64,000 nucleotides of DNA from Komagataeibacter sp. FNDCF1 (lineage in GTDB: Bacteria > Pseudomonadota > Alphaproteobacteria > Acetobacterales > Acetobacteraceae). Under the pieces are notes generated by a model. The model searched no databases, was not told the DNA's origin, and worked only from the letters and a program-made list of their open reading frames with translations. The stretch covers positions 2,836,501 to 2,900,500 of the forward strand of contig NZ_JAIWOT010000001.1 in the NCBI RefSeq assembly GCF_021295335.1, given 5' to 3'. Positions within the stretch are counted from its first letter, which is position 1. Each line of letters starts with the position of its first letter. This document shows, one piece after another, positions 35,468-44,697 of this stretch. The position numbers were made by a program, and so were the translations under genes.

Positions 35468-35533
35468 CCCGTGGCATGCCACGGGATACGGGTTCTGCAA
35501 CGGGGTCGGTCCGGAAACGGACCGGCCCCGTTG
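35468..35533 (+). terminator. Two stacked hairpins at the 3' end of rplM-rpsI
   Basis: A perfect palindrome CCCGTGGCATGCCACGGG (35468-35485) is followed by a 16-bp stem with arm CAACGGGGTCGGTCCG, one G-T wobble and a GAAA tetraloop (35498-35533). No T-tract follows. They probably define or protect the mRNA 3' end, possibly together with double-hairpin element F downstream. Confidence 0.55.
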
Positions 35534-35561
35534 TGCATCCGGTCTGCTGCCTGCAGGCATG

Positions 35562-35641
35562 AAAAAAGTTTCCGGTGAAGCTTTTTTCAAAATCTCCGGA
35601 AGAACGCCACTTTTCCTGGAAGGCGGTGCCCGGAAATTTTC
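35562..35641. repeat. Double-hairpin intergenic element, copy F (reverse orientation)
   Basis: Outer arms TTTCCGG/CCGGAAA pair perfectly and differ from the CTGG/CCAG arms of copies A and C by a compensatory change. The first inner hairpin (GAAGCTTTTTTC) is degenerate; the second (CGCC...GGCG) is weak. It lies between convergent rpsI and a small hypothetical gene. Confidence 0.8.
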
Positions 35642-35659
35642 TTTGTTTGAAAACAGCCG

Positions 35660-35941
35660 TTACGCAAAGGGATTGGGCACCCTGGCCGCCTTGTGCGGCG
35701 GCAGGCTGTCGGGCAGATCCTTCTGCGCGGCCAGTGTATCGACCACCTGCTGCATGAATGCCAGAAGCGCGCGGGCGCGTTCCAGCCCGGCCCTGTCTCG
35801 GCTGAGGTCGGTCTGGCCATAGAAGGCGATGCTGTCGGTGCCGTTTTCAGCTGTCATCCCGCCAATGGTGCGGCTGGTGGCATTGTCGGCAAAAGGCACC
35901 AGGGGTGTGCTGGCATCGGATGCGGGGCGGTGTTCCGTCAT
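35660..35941 (-). CDS. Small hypothetical protein, downstream of endonuclease gene
   Basis: 93 aa from an ATG at 35941 with CAGGAGA nine bases upstream; the frame is open further but lacks support. Acidic N-terminal half, then a predicted helix (DRAGLERARALLAFMQQVVDTLAAQKDLP) and a Pro-rich tail. No known domain or signal peptide. It lies 29 bases after the endonuclease gene on the same strand, so possibly cotranscribed. Confidence 0.65.
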   Translation of the reverse strand: MTEHRPASDASTPLVPFADNATSRTIGGMTAENGTDSIAFYGQTDLSRDRAGLERARALLAFMQQVVDTLAAQKDLPDSLPPHKAARVPNPFA

Positions 35942-35970
35942 GGCGGGTCTCCTGTGCGGGGCGCGCGCGT

Positions 35971-36822
35971 TTACCAGTGCAAGGACGTGCGGCGCGAATA
36001 ATGATGGCGACGGCGATACGTTGCCGTACGCTTCTGGCCAAAGGGCAGGGCCATACAGGTCTGTTTCAGGCGTGCGGGCAGGGCGGGAAACGGATCGACC
36101 CCCGTCATGCGTGTGAGTTCCGTCACGCTGACATGGCTGCACCCGGGATTGCGCGTCACGTTATGGCATACATACACCCCCGTCTGCTGCCTGCGCGGTG
36201 AATAGATTGCCTTCCATGTGGATGTGGGCACAAGCACCCGGTCGGCACCTATGGCCGCAAGGGTGCTGGCGTGGAAGGCCGGGCCGGTCACGACATACAG
36301 TTCGCCTTCCCGCAGGGTCAGCCTGCGCAGGCCCGATTCGATCATGGCCCATTTTTCCCGGTTCAGCGTGGCACGCTGGGGCACGATGTTGGACAGGGCG
36401 AAGGTTTCTTCCTGCGTCTGGCGGTCGGGCATGTCGCCGGATGGCGTCATGTGCCCCCGGTCAAAGCCGGAGCGGACATAATCCTCCAGTTCCGCGCGTG
36501 ATCCGGGGGGGATGCGGGTATCGGGATGAAATTCTCCCTCCCGGGGGGTGGACATGGCGGCACGTACCATCGCGGTGTCCAGATGTTCCGCCGACCACAG
36601 GGGTTCGCGTGCAAGACCGGAATACAGCACCGCGAATTTCGTGCTGCACAGTACCTGGGTCTGTGGCGCCATGCGGGGATTGTCCAGAACGGGCAACTGC
36701 CCGCCCGCCCCCAGTGCGGCGCAGTCTTCAGCCCGGGCGCCGGGGTTGCCCGTCACGGCCAGCAGGCAGGCCAGCAGCAGGGCAGGCCGCAACCCATGGT
36801 AGAAGAAATGGCATGTGGGCAC
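35971..36822 (-). CDS. Exported DNA/RNA non-specific endonuclease (NucA/Serratia family)
   Basis: 283 aa with a signal peptide (PALLLACLLAVTGNPGARA). The active-site motif DRGHMTPSGDM (about residues 119-129) contains the catalytic His of the beta-beta-alpha-metal family. LSNIVPQRATLNREKW supplies the metal-binding Asn. Family members degrade extracellular or periplasmic nucleic acid. Cys pairs (DCAALG, VLCSTK, VCHN, GCSHV, TCMAL) suit a periplasmic, disulphide-bonded protein. The basic His/Arg-rich C-terminus extends beyond the core. Confidence 0.9.
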   Translation of the reverse strand: MPTCHFFYHGLRPALLLACLLAVTGNPGARAEDCAALGAGGQLPVLDNPRMAPQTQVLCSTKFAVLYSGLAREPLWSAEHLDTAMVRAAMSTPREGEFHPDTRIPPGSRAELEDYVRSGFDRGHMTPSGDMPDRQTQEETFALSNIVPQRATLNREKWAMIESGLRRLTLREGELYVVTGPAFHASTLAAIGADRVLVPTSTWKAIYSPRRQQTGVYVCHNVTRNPGCSHVSVTELTRMTGVDPFPALPARLKQTCMALPFGQKRTATYRRRHHYSRRTSLHW

Positions 36823-36889
36823 GGACTGGTGTTATCCATCTGTTCTGGTAAAACAGGCCTATTCATGAAACATCCGACAGGGCAGGGCA

Positions 36890-37075
36890 ATGGCGGAACA
36901 TCCCGATTCAGGTCCTTCCGGCTCCCGGCAGCCTTCCTATGTCCTGCACCGGCGTGAACTGCCGCCCACACGGCGTGAGCGCTGGCTGCGCATTGCGCTG
37001 CGTGTGGTGACGGCGGTGCTGGCGGCGGGGGCGCTGACCGACCTTGTGCTGCGTGTGATCCGCAACGGGCATTAG
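36890..37075 (+). CDS. Small single-pass membrane protein
   Basis: 61 aa with GGGCAGGG as ribosome-binding region. A basic stretch (RRELPPTRRERWLR) precedes one transmembrane helix (IALRVVTAVLAAGALTDLVL), predicted N-in. No family recognised. It is divergent from the endonuclease gene, and its stop overlaps by four bases the stop of the converging exported-protein gene. Confidence 0.65.
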   Translation: MAEHPDSGPSGSRQPSYVLHRRELPPTRRERWLRIALRVVTAVLAAGALTDLVLRVIRNGH

Positions 37076-37680
37076 GGTGTCGGCCCCGGTTTCTGGCCGG
37101 GTGGCGGCAGGTCGGCATCCTGCCTGCGGGCCAGGGCTATGGTGACATCCACGGTTTCCTGATTGACCTGGGCATCAAAGAGCGGATTGACCACGAGGTT
37201 CTGGACAAGGCCGGTCATGTCACCAAAACGCAGGTGGTCCCAGTCCATGCGGTCGTGCGCCTGCCGCGTGAAGTCAAAGCCCAGCATGGGGCGGGATGTG
37301 CCGTCAGGGGCAATGTAAGACCAGGCGAAGTGGCAGCGCGCCGGGGCACCGCGCTGGGTGAACAGCGCATGGACAAAGCCGGGCGTCGCATCCGTCTGTA
37401 CCGTGTTCATGAGATAATGCGGTGCCTGCCGCTGCAGGGCAGGCGTGACCTGCGCATTGAACAGTCCCGCCTGCACCATTTCCGGCACATGGGTCATGAA
37501 AACGGACTGGTTCATGGTGATCTCGACCCGGCACGGCGTGGTGCTGGCAATGCGGGTCTCGATACCCCATGCATGGGCCGTGCTGTGCACATCCGTAATG
37601 GGTGTGGGATAGGGCGCGCCTGCCGCATGGGCCATGCCGGGCATCAGGGCGTATGTAGAAAGACACAGGGCCAGTGCCAT
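37072..37680 (-). CDS. Exported hypothetical protein
   Basis: About 202 aa from an ATG at 37680; the hydrophobic MALALCLSTYALMPGMAHA then reads as a signal peptide cleaved before AGAPYP. The n-region is very short, so a non-ATG start upstream is possible (the frame is open to 37881). Mature part: mixed alpha/beta with TTPCRVEITMNQSVFMTH, CHFAWSYIAPDGTSRPMLGFDFTRQAHDRMDW and a Pro-rich tail. No known domain. Convergent and 4-base overlapping with the small membrane-protein gene. Confidence 0.7.
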   Translation of the reverse strand: MALALCLSTYALMPGMAHAAGAPYPTPITDVHSTAHAWGIETRIASTTPCRVEITMNQSVFMTHVPEMVQAGLFNAQVTPALQRQAPHYLMNTVQTDATPGFVHALFTQRGAPARCHFAWSYIAPDGTSRPMLGFDFTRQAHDRMDWDHLRFGDMTGLVQNLVVNPLFDAQVNQETVDVTIALARRQDADLPPPGQKPGPTP

Positions 37681-38247
37681 GTTCCGTAGCGGATGGTGGT
37701 ACGGGGCGTGGGCGTTGCGGGGGGGGACAGGGCAGGGCAAGGGCAGGCACCGGTTGTACTGGGTGGGGCGGACGGGCTGGCTACGGCATGCGGATGCCGC
37801 GCCCTTTTGTGTCACGGTGCGGCGCGCCCTGCCACCCCCACCTACGGGTAGGGTGCCATGCTGTGCATCAATACTTTGCAATGGGACGGAATATCACGAA
37901 ACTCCTGCCAGAATGGCGGTTCTGTTCTGTAATGATTGCGTATCGATCCGTACAGATGCAATCCAGTCATTGAAATGACACAATAACAGGGCTTTCATGC
38001 CGCCTGTCCCACACCATGGTCCGAGCGTGGAGTGGCTGGTGAATTCATGGCAAAATAAGACACAACTCCTTATTAAAGAATGTCTTTTTGCAATATCGTG
38101 AACGGGAAACTTTTCATGGCGCGCTGCGTTGGCGCCCATGTCATGCAAATAACAGCAAGACACCGGAGGCGCATGTCACGCCCCATGCCCGCAGGGGCAC
38201 GGGCTGCAACGCAGGCCAGCCAAACCGGTGGTCCAGGTCAGGAAACC
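37681..38247. other. Intergenic region without a supported gene
   Basis: About 570 bases between the exported protein and the next small gene. The right part (about 37900-38120) is noticeably less GC-rich than its surroundings. The only open frames lack ribosome-binding sites and family resemblance. No RNA gene or repeat recognised; promoter sequences for both flanking genes must lie here. Confidence 0.5.
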
Positions 38248-38460
38248 ATGTTTGATTCAAAAATAATAGAAGTCGATGGCGTGTTCGTGGGCGCGGCCAT
38301 CATTACCGGCATCGCGACATCGCTGCGCTTTTATGCCACGCATGAAAGCGTGCGCTCGCTGCATAACATGCTCATGCCCGATCTTCGGGTATTGCGGGAG
38401 CATGTCACGGCGACATTCCATCGCATGGGGCACAGGCTGCCAGCCCCGCGCCGGACATAA
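38248..38460 (+). CDS. Small hypothetical protein
   Basis: 70 aa from the ATG at 38248, preceded by AGGAAA. Begins FDSKIIEVDGVFVGAAIITGIATSLRFYA, a possible membrane-associated helix, then a basic helical tail (RVLREHVTATFHRMGHRLPAPRR). The frame is open 56 codons further upstream but that part looks non-coding. No family recognised; moderate support from the ribosome-binding site and codon use only. Confidence 0.5.
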   Translation: MFDSKIIEVDGVFVGAAIITGIATSLRFYATHESVRSLHNMLMPDLRVLREHVTATFHRMGHRLPAPRRT

Positions 38461-38516
38461 GGATATCCCGCCCCTGCATGATGACAGGCACGGCATGTCA
38501 TACGGATATGAAAGAT

Positions 38517-38544
38517 ACCCCGGCGGGTATGCCCCCGCCGGGGT
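38517..38544. terminator. Hairpin downstream of ilvD
   Basis: Perfect 11-bp stem with arm ACCCCGGCGGG and a 6-base loop, lying 25 bases after the ilvD stop between convergent genes. On the minus strand it is followed by ATCTTT, a weak T-tract. Confidence 0.55.
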
Positions 38545-38568
38545 GTGCTGCCTTTTGGCGCAGGACCG

Positions 38569-40431
38569 TCAGCGGCTGGTGCGGCGACCAAGCTGGCTGA
38601 CATCGCGCACCGCACCCCTGGCCGCGCTGGTGGTCAGCGCGCTGTAGGCCTGCAATGCAACCGAGACCTCACGCTTGCGGTCGGGCTGCCAGGCACGGTC
38701 GCCGCGTTCCTCCATGGCGTCACGGCGGGCGGCAAGATCCGCATCGCTTACGGTGGTGCGCAGGATGCGGTTGGGGATGTCGATCTCGACGGTATCGCCT
38801 TCCTCCAGCAGCCCGATGATGCCGCCTTCCGCCGCTTCAGGCGAGATATGGCCGATGGACAGCCCCGAACTGCCGCCTGAGAAGCGGCCATCGGTAATCA
38901 GCGCGCATTTTTCGGCCAGTCCCTTGGATTTCAGGTAACTGGTCGGGTACAGCATTTCCTGCATGCCCGGGCCGCCCTTCGGTCCTTCATAGCGGATCAC
39001 CACGACATCACCCGGCACGATCGCATTGCTCAGGATGGCGGAAACGGCGGCATCCTGACTTTCAAAGATACGCGCGGGCCCGGTAAAGGTCAGCAGGCCG
39101 GGAGCCACGCCCGCGGTCTTCACGATCGCGCCGTCTTCCGCCAGATTGCCAAACAGCACCGCAAGCCCGCCATCCTGGCTGTAGGCGTGTTCCGCGTCAC
39201 GGATCGCGCCGCCGACGCGGTCGGTATCCAGCGCCGCATAGCGGCTGGACTGGGAGAACGCCTGCGTGGTCCGCACCCCACCGGGCGCGGCGCGGAAGAA
39301 GGTACGCGCATCCTCATCCGCCGTGCTGGTGCCGATATCCCACTTTTCCAGTGCGGCGCTGACACTGGGGGCATGCACGCTGGGCGCATCCATGTGCAGC
39401 AGCCCCATGCGCGCCAGTTCCCCCATGATGGCGGGAATGCCGCCCGCGCGGTGCACGTCCTCCATATGGATGTCCATGCGTGAGGGCGAGACCTTGCACA
39501 GGTTGGGTACCCTGTGGGACAGCCGGTCGATGTCGGACATGGTGAAATGTACCCTGCCCTCATGGGCTGCGGCCAGCAGGTGCAGCACGGTGTTGGTCGA
39601 CCCGCCCATGGCGATATCGACCGACATGGCATTCTCGAACGCAGGCTTGGTGGCGATGCCGCGCGGCAGGGCGGTGGCATCGTCGTTTTCATACCACCGG
39701 CGGGCCAGCGCCACGATTTCGCGTCCCGCACGCATAAACAGTTCGCGCCGGTCGGCATGGGTGGCGACAAGGCTGCCATTGCCCGGCAGCGCCAGGCCCA
39801 GCGCTTCGGTCAGGCAGTTCATGGAATTGGCGGTGAACATGCCCGAGCACGACCCGCAGGTGGGGCAGGCCGAGCGTTCGATGGTGGCGGACTGTTCATC
39901 ACTGACATCCGCATTGGCCGCTGCCACCATGGAGGTGATCAGGTCGGTGCGCTGCTCGGTGCCGTTGGTGATGATCTTGCCCGCTTCCATCGGCCCGCCA
40001 GAGACGAAGATGGTGGGGATGTTGAGCCGCATCGCCGCCATGAGCATGCCCGGCGTGATCTTGTCGCAGTTGCTGATGCACACCAGCGCATCGGCGCAGT
40101 GGGCATTGACCATGTATTCCACCGCATCGGCAATCAGCTCGCGCGAGGGCAGGCTGTACAGCATGCCGCCATGGCCCATGGCGATGCCGTCATCCACCGC
40201 AATGGTATTGAACTCCCGCCCGATGCCGCCTGCATCGGCCACAGCGCCCGCGACAAGCTGGCCCAGGTCCTTGAGGTGCACATGGCCGGGCACGAACTGC
40301 GTGAAGGAATTGGCGATGGCGATGATCGGCTTGCCGAAATCACCGTCCTGCATGCCGGTTGCACGCCACAGGCTGCGCGCACCGGCCATGTTGCGGCCAT
40401 GGGTCGTAGTGCGGGAACGATAGGCGGGCAT
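38569..40431 (-). CDS. ilvD: Dihydroxy-acid dehydratase
   Basis: 620 aa. Fe-S dehydratase of valine, isoleucine and pantothenate synthesis. Cluster and catalytic segments are [52 protein letters not shown] and the C-terminal [24 protein letters not shown]. The start at 40431 follows AGAGGT and matches the family N-terminus ([25 protein letters not shown]). The gene stands alone, divergent from the AsmA gene by 202 bases. Confidence 0.97.
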   Translation of the reverse strand: MPAYRSRTTTHGRNMAGARSLWRATGMQDGDFGKPIIAIANSFTQFVPGHVHLKDLGQLVAGAVADAGGIGREFNTIAVDDGIAMGHGGMLYSLPSRELIADAVEYMVNAHCADALVCISNCDKITPGMLMAAMRLNIPTIFVSGGPMEAGKIITNGTEQRTDLITSMVAAANADVSDEQSATIERSACPTCGSCSGMFTANSMNCLTEALGLALPGNGSLVATHADRRELFMRAGREIVALARRWYENDDATALPRGIATKPAFENAMSVDIAMGGSTNTVLHLLAAAHEGRVHFTMSDIDRLSHRVPNLCKVSPSRMDIHMEDVHRAGGIPAIMGELARMGLLHMDAPSVHAPSVSAALEKWDIGTSTADEDARTFFRAAPGGVRTTQAFSQSSRYAALDTDRVGGAIRDAEHAYSQDGGLAVLFGNLAEDGAIVKTAGVAPGLLTFTGPARIFESQDAAVSAILSNAIVPGDVVVIRYEGPKGGPGMQEMLYPTSYLKSKGLAEKCALITDGRFSGGSSGLSIGHISPEAAEGGIIGLLEEGDTVEIDIPNRILRTTVSDADLAARRDAMEERGDRAWQPDRKREVSVALQAYSALTTSAARGAVRDVSQLGRRTSR

Positions 40432-40633
40432 GACGGTGACCTCTCGCGACAATCGGGTTGGCATCATAAAACGGCATGAAGTTGCCTGACCGCATACAGG
40501 ACACGCGCCCTGCACGCCAGTCCAAACCTGCCGTTAACCGTAACCGGTCACGCTGGGGCAGGGTCGCAACTCCATGTGCGGCCATCCGTTCATCTGATAT
40601 CCCTTCCGCCCCTGCACAAGGAGTGCCTGCAGC

Positions 40634-42799
40634 ATGCCTCAGCCCGATCATTCCGACACCCCGCCTGGAACAGCGCGGCGCGGCCTGCTGGCGCAGATAC
40701 GCTTTCCGTTTCTCGGGGTGCTGGCGGTGGGGGTGCTGGCGCTGGTCATTTTCTGGTCCTGGGACTGGTTCATTCCCATGGTGGAACGCAGGGCCGGGGC
40801 GGCGCTGGGGCGCAGGGTCAGCGTGGCGCACCTGCATGTACATGTCGGCCGTGTGATCCGCATCACGGCCGACGGGGTGCGGATTGACGAACCCGAAGGA
40901 TTCGACACCCTGCCGCCCTTCGCCACCGCCGACCACCTGATGGTGGGGATCAGCCTGTGGCACCTGCTGGGTGGCAGGGTGGACCTGCCGGTCATTGCGC
41001 TGGACAGGCCCGTGGTGGAACTGAACGAGAAGCGTGACGGGAGCGCCAACTACCATTTCCCGTCCAGCGGTGGTGGCGGTTCGACCGCCATGCCGCGTAT
41101 TGGCGAGCTGAATATCGAGGCGGGCCAGCTCCACCTTGTCCATGCCGGCCTGCGCAGCGACATGCGCGCACAGGTCCATACCACGCCGGGAAAGGGCGAC
41201 GTGCAGCCCCGCATCGTGGCCGATCTGCGCGGGACCTATACCGGGCAGGCCATCATCGGGCATTTTTCGGGCGGGGCGCTGGTCTCGCTGGCCGACAGGA
41301 CCCGGCCCTATCCGGTTGATGTGGACGTGCGCCACGGCCCCACGCGCCTGACGCTGATCGGCACGGTGGATGATCCGCTGTCCTTTGCCGGTACACGGCT
41401 GAAGCTGACGCTGGCGGGGCCGGACATGTCGCTGCTCTATCCGCTGACGGGCGTGGTGATTCCCCAGACCCCCGCCTACCATGTCGCGGGCAGCCTGGAT
41501 TATCATGACAGGCGGGTGCGCTTCCGTAATTTTGAAGGTGTTGTCGGCTCCAGCGACCTTGGCGGCACGCTGGACGTGGACCCGCACCAGAGTGTGACAT
41601 TTGTCGATACCAACCTGCATTCACGCCATGTGGACCTGGCGGACCTGGGCGGTTTCTTTGGCGCGACACCGGGTGAGCATCCCTCCACCACCCAGCAGGC
41701 GGCACAGGAAAAGGCGCATGAGGCCAGTGGCGCGGTGCTGCCTTCCACACCGATCAACATGCCCCGTCTCAAGGCCACCAATGTCCATCTTGTCTATCAT
41801 GGCGACCATATCGAAAACCGCCATACGCCGCTCGACAACATCGATGTGCTGGCCGATATCCGCGATGGTACGATCGATGTCCATCACCTGAACTTTGCCG
41901 TGGGCAAGGGAACGCTGGCCAGCAGCGGCACCTTCGTACCGCAGGGCAACGGCATGGATGCGCGCATCCGCATCGACATGGAACAGATCGACCTGGCCCG
42001 GCTGATGCAGGCCATGGGGCATAACCTGCACGGGCAGGGGATCATTGGCGGGCATATCGTGGTGCATGGCCATGGCCAGTCGCTGGCCCAGATCGTGGGT
42101 GATGGCGATGGCGGCATTACCATGGCGCTGGATGATGGCGGCGATATTTCCGCCATCCTGCCCGACCTGGTGGGGCTGGAACTGGGCAAGGCGCTGCTTT
42201 CCGCGCTGGGCCTGCCCGCGCGGACCGACCTGAAATGCCTGATTGCCGACATGCCGCTGCAGGACGGCGTGTTCCACACCCGCACCATGCTGCTGGAAAC
42301 GGGGGATACGCGCACCGTGGGCAGCGGGGACATCAGGTTCAGCAACAATACCATCGACTATAAACTGCTCACGCATTCACGGCATTTCGCCATCGCCTCC
42401 TTTCCCGGCCCGCTTTACATCACGGGTGCGCTCAGGAGCCCGAATATCAGACCGGGGGCGGAAATCATCGGCCGGGCCGTGGCGTCCGTGCTGACGGGTT
42501 TCGTGTTCTCGCCCATAGGGCTGCTGCCCACCATTGAAGGCGGCGTGGGCAAGAATTCCTCCTGCGCCAGTGCCATCCGGGAGGTGAACGAGAACCCGGC
42601 CGCAGGTATCGCGCCCCATGCCAACCATCCCGCCAGACGGGGCAGGCACGGGCATGGAACTCCCGTGGGAACATCCGGGCAGCATGATGTGAATGCCGGC
42701 AGTCATGCCGGTGGCACCGAAAATGCTACCGGCGGGCTGAGCGCAGCCGAACGCGCGCGGATCCGGGCGGCCTGGGCGCACAGGCAGGCAGCCCATTGA
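40634..42799 (+). CDS. AsmA-family envelope protein
   Basis: 721 aa. A short cytoplasmic tail and one transmembrane helix (about residues 24-46, FPFLGVLAVGVLALVIFWSWDWF) are followed by an AsmA N-terminal domain (VERRAGAALGRRVSVAHLHVHVG) and a long beta-rich periplasmic body. An AsmA_2-like C-terminal region (DGGITMALDDGGDISAILPDLVGLELGKALLS, then GSGDIRFSNNTIDYKLLTHSRHFAIASFPGPLYITGALRSP) completes it. The last 90 residues are His/Gly-rich and low complexity. AsmA proteins bridge inner and outer membranes and influence phospholipid transport. AAGGAG precedes the ATG. Confidence 0.9.
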   Translation: MPQPDHSDTPPGTARRGLLAQIRFPFLGVLAVGVLALVIFWSWDWFIPMVERRAGAALGRRVSVAHLHVHVGRVIRITADGVRIDEPEGFDTLPPFATADHLMVGISLWHLLGGRVDLPVIALDRPVVELNEKRDGSANYHFPSSGGGGSTAMPRIGELNIEAGQLHLVHAGLRSDMRAQVHTTPGKGDVQPRIVADLRGTYTGQAIIGHFSGGALVSLADRTRPYPVDVDVRHGPTRLTLIGTVDDPLSFAGTRLKLTLAGPDMSLLYPLTGVVIPQTPAYHVAGSLDYHDRRVRFRNFEGVVGSSDLGGTLDVDPHQSVTFVDTNLHSRHVDLADLGGFFGATPGEHPSTTQQAAQEKAHEASGAVLPSTPINMPRLKATNVHLVYHGDHIENRHTPLDNIDVLADIRDGTIDVHHLNFAVGKGTLASSGTFVPQGNGMDARIRIDMEQIDLARLMQAMGHNLHGQGIIGGHIVVHGHGQSLAQIVGDGDGGITMALDDGGDISAILPDLVGLELGKALLSALGLPARTDLKCLIADMPLQDGVFHTRTMLLETGDTRTVGSGDIRFSNNTIDYKLLTHSRHFAIASFPGPLYITGALRSPNIRPGAEIIGRAVASVLTGFVFSPIGLLPTIEGGVGKNSSCASAIREVNENPAAGIAPHANHPARRGRHGHGTPVGTSGQHDVNAGSHAGGTENATGGLSAAERARIRAAWAHRQAAH

Positions 42800-42893
42800 G
42801 GAGTGGAATCCCCGCTTGACCATGCAGGGCATTTCAGCAAAAAGGAACAGGTGCCGCAGGGAACCCGCAACAGCGGGCCGATCCTGCCGCCAT

Positions 42894-42968
42894 GCCGGGT
42901 TAGCACAGTGGTAGTGCAGCGGTTTTGTAAACCGAAGGCCGGGGGTTCAAATCCCTCACCCGGCACCA
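42894..42968 (+). tRNA. tRNA-Thr (TGT)
   Basis: Acceptor GCCGGGT pairs with ACCCGGC, discriminator A, encoded CCA. Anticodon loop TTTGTAA between GCGGT-type stem arms gives TGT. The D-arm (TAGCACAGTGG) and T-arm (GGTTCAAATCC) are canonical. Confidence 0.96.
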
Positions 42969-43065
42969 CATTTTCAAAAGAAAACAGTCAGTTAGAAAAA
43001 GCGCACGGGGCGCATGAAGCGCACGCTTCGCATACGGCCCCGGCAAACAAGCCGGACAACCATAA

Positions 43066-43140
43066 AGCAGTTTCTGGTGAAGCTTTTTTCAAAACGCTTC
43101 GGGGAACGCCGCCTTTTTCTGGAAAAGGCGACGTTATTTG
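43066..43140. repeat. Double-hairpin intergenic element, copy G (reverse orientation)
   Basis: Left outer arm TTTCTGG is intact and the right one is lost (ACGTTATTTG). Inner hairpins GAAGCTTTT/AAAACGCTTC (one bulge) and CGCCTTTT/AAAAGGCG are kept. It lies between tRNA-Thr and the convergent DsbA-like gene. Confidence 0.8.
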
Positions 43141-43167
43141 AAAATCGTATTATTTCAGAACAGTCGC

Positions 43168-43731
43168 TTACGCAAAAATCCGTTCCAGCCACGCGTCAAC
43201 CGTATCACCGCTGCCGATGGCAGGATCGATCAGTCCGTCGACCATGAAGGTGGGAGAGACGTGAATGCCGTTCTGCCGCGAATACCTGCACTGCCACTTG
43301 ATGGCCTTCTGCAGTTCCGGCACGGCAAAGGCGGCCGCCAGTTCCAGCCCGCTAAGGCGTTCGATCCGCTTTATGATGTCATTGGGTGTGGCATCCATGT
43401 TGGGGCCGGCGCAGTGATCGGTAAACTCGAATGATTCGCGGTGCGCGCCCACGGCGGCCATGACGGTGCGGGCCGCGTCACGACCACCCTCCAGGGTTGC
43501 CGCGGCAAGGATGCAGCGCACGATGACACCGGAAAACATGTGCCATGGCTGGGATTGCAGGCGGATCCGTATGGTGATCCGCTCATCCCCCGCACGGGCC
43601 AGCAATTCCGGCAGTTTGTTGAATGCCCGTACTGAAAACGGGCAGGTCGGTTCCAGGAAGGCCTCGAAAATTTTCGGACCATGCCCCCATTCAAGCGGGG
43701 CGACGTGGAGGGAGGGGACGGTCATGATCAT
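43168..43731 (-). CDS. DsbA-family thioredoxin-fold protein with CPFS active site
   Basis: 187 aa, no signal peptide. The N-terminal EAFLEPTCPFSVRAFNKL places Cys30 in a CxxS rather than CxxC motif. NGIHVSPTFMVDG contains the cis-Pro loop of thioredoxin folds. The helical insert is of DsbA type. A CxxS site cannot form the intramolecular disulphide, so glutathione-dependent, isomerase or structural roles are more likely than thiol oxidation. It ends next to double-hairpin element G; the SDR gene lies 117 bases upstream on the same strand. Confidence 0.82.
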   Translation of the reverse strand: MIMTVPSLHVAPLEWGHGPKIFEAFLEPTCPFSVRAFNKLPELLARAGDERITIRIRLQSQPWHMFSGVIVRCILAAATLEGGRDAARTVMAAVGAHRESFEFTDHCAGPNMDATPNDIIKRIERLSGLELAAAFAVPELQKAIKWQCRYSRQNGIHVSPTFMVDGLIDPAIGSGDTVDAWLERIFA

Positions 43732-43848
43732 GATGCTCCTTCAGGCGGGCCGCTGTTCTCCCGGCCGGGTGGCGCAGGGGATGCGTGCCGCATGGTGTCC
43801 ATGGCCGGGGGGCGCGCCGCGCATGACCGGCCTGAACATGGAAGGCCG

Positions 43849-44697
43849 TCAGCGCCGCTGGGCGGACAGGCGGCGCATATGGGCGCGATAACCCCTGCGG
43901 CCCAGTATCTTCATGATGGGCAGGCTTGCATTGAGCAGCGGCATGAAGGTGAGGCAGGCATGGGTGAACAGCTTGTCAAATACGGAACTGAAGCGTTCGC
44001 GGCTGCCGCGTTCACAGCATTCAAGGATACGCGCGGCCGTGACATCGGGTTCCTGTGGCGGGTCGATAAAGTTGTAGATCGATCCGCCGGCCTGCATTTC
44101 CCGGCTCAGCATGGGGGTGTTGACGCTGGCGGGATAGAGGGATGACACCGCGATGCGTCGGGGCCGGAGTTCCTGCTCCAGCGCGCGGGCAAAGCCGCGC
44201 AGACCGAATTTCGCCGCCGTGTAGACACTGCTGCCCGCCAGCGGAAACACCGCCGCCATCGAGTTCACGAAGACGATATGCCCCCCCCCGCGCATGCCGG
44301 GCAGCAGGGCATTGGTCAGTTCGATCGGGGCCAGCAGATCCACCGCAATCTGCTCGGCCGTCATGGCGCTGTCCAGTTCCCCCACCGGTTGTGGCGCGAT
44401 CACGCCCGCGCAGTGTACCAGTATGTCGATGGCAGGCTCATGACTGGTAATGGCCGTGGCTGCCGTGCATATGCTGTTCATATCCGTCAGGTCACAGGGT
44501 ACGACCGTAATGCCGGGCATGTCCGTTGTGGCGTGACGTGAAAGGATGATGACCCTGTACCCGCAGCCCAGCATGCGCTGCACCAGTGCGCGCCCGATTC
44601 CGCCCGTAGCACCCGTTACAACCGCAACCCGACTGGACCTGTCGTTTAAATCGCTATTTTCCAATGACCTACATACTTCCCTGACCGCAACGCCCAT
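43849..44697 (-). CDS. Short-chain dehydrogenase/reductase
   Basis: 282 aa classical SDR. Cofactor loop VVTGATGGIGRAL (about residues 26-38), HCAGV, catalytic Ser in VNSMAAVFPLAGSSVYTAAKFG and the YxxxK pair Tyr/Lys of YTAAK. The C-terminal 60 residues are hydrophobic and basic (LTFMPLLNASLPIMKILGRRGYRAHMRRL), suggesting membrane association as in SDRs acting on lipids. Substrate unknown. The region upstream becomes gene-free and leads into an IS element. Confidence 0.88.
   Translation of the reverse strand: MGVAVREVCRSLENSDLNDRSSRVAVVTGATGGIGRALVQRMLGCGYRVIILSRHATTDMPGITVVPCDLTDMNSICTAATAITSHEPAIDILVHCAGVIAPQPVGELDSAMTAEQIAVDLLAPIELTNALLPGMRGGGHIVFVNSMAAVFPLAGSSVYTAAKFGLRGFARALEQELRPRRIAVSSLYPASVNTPMLSREMQAGGSIYNFIDPPQEPDVTAARILECCERGSRERFSSVFDKLFTHACLTFMPLLNASLPIMKILGRRGYRAHMRRLSAQRR

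Noticed and set aside
42894-43140. Genomic island at tRNA-Thr
   Set aside because: The sequence after the tRNA contains only double-hairpin copy G and an ordinary gene. No integrase or repeated tRNA 3' end is seen.
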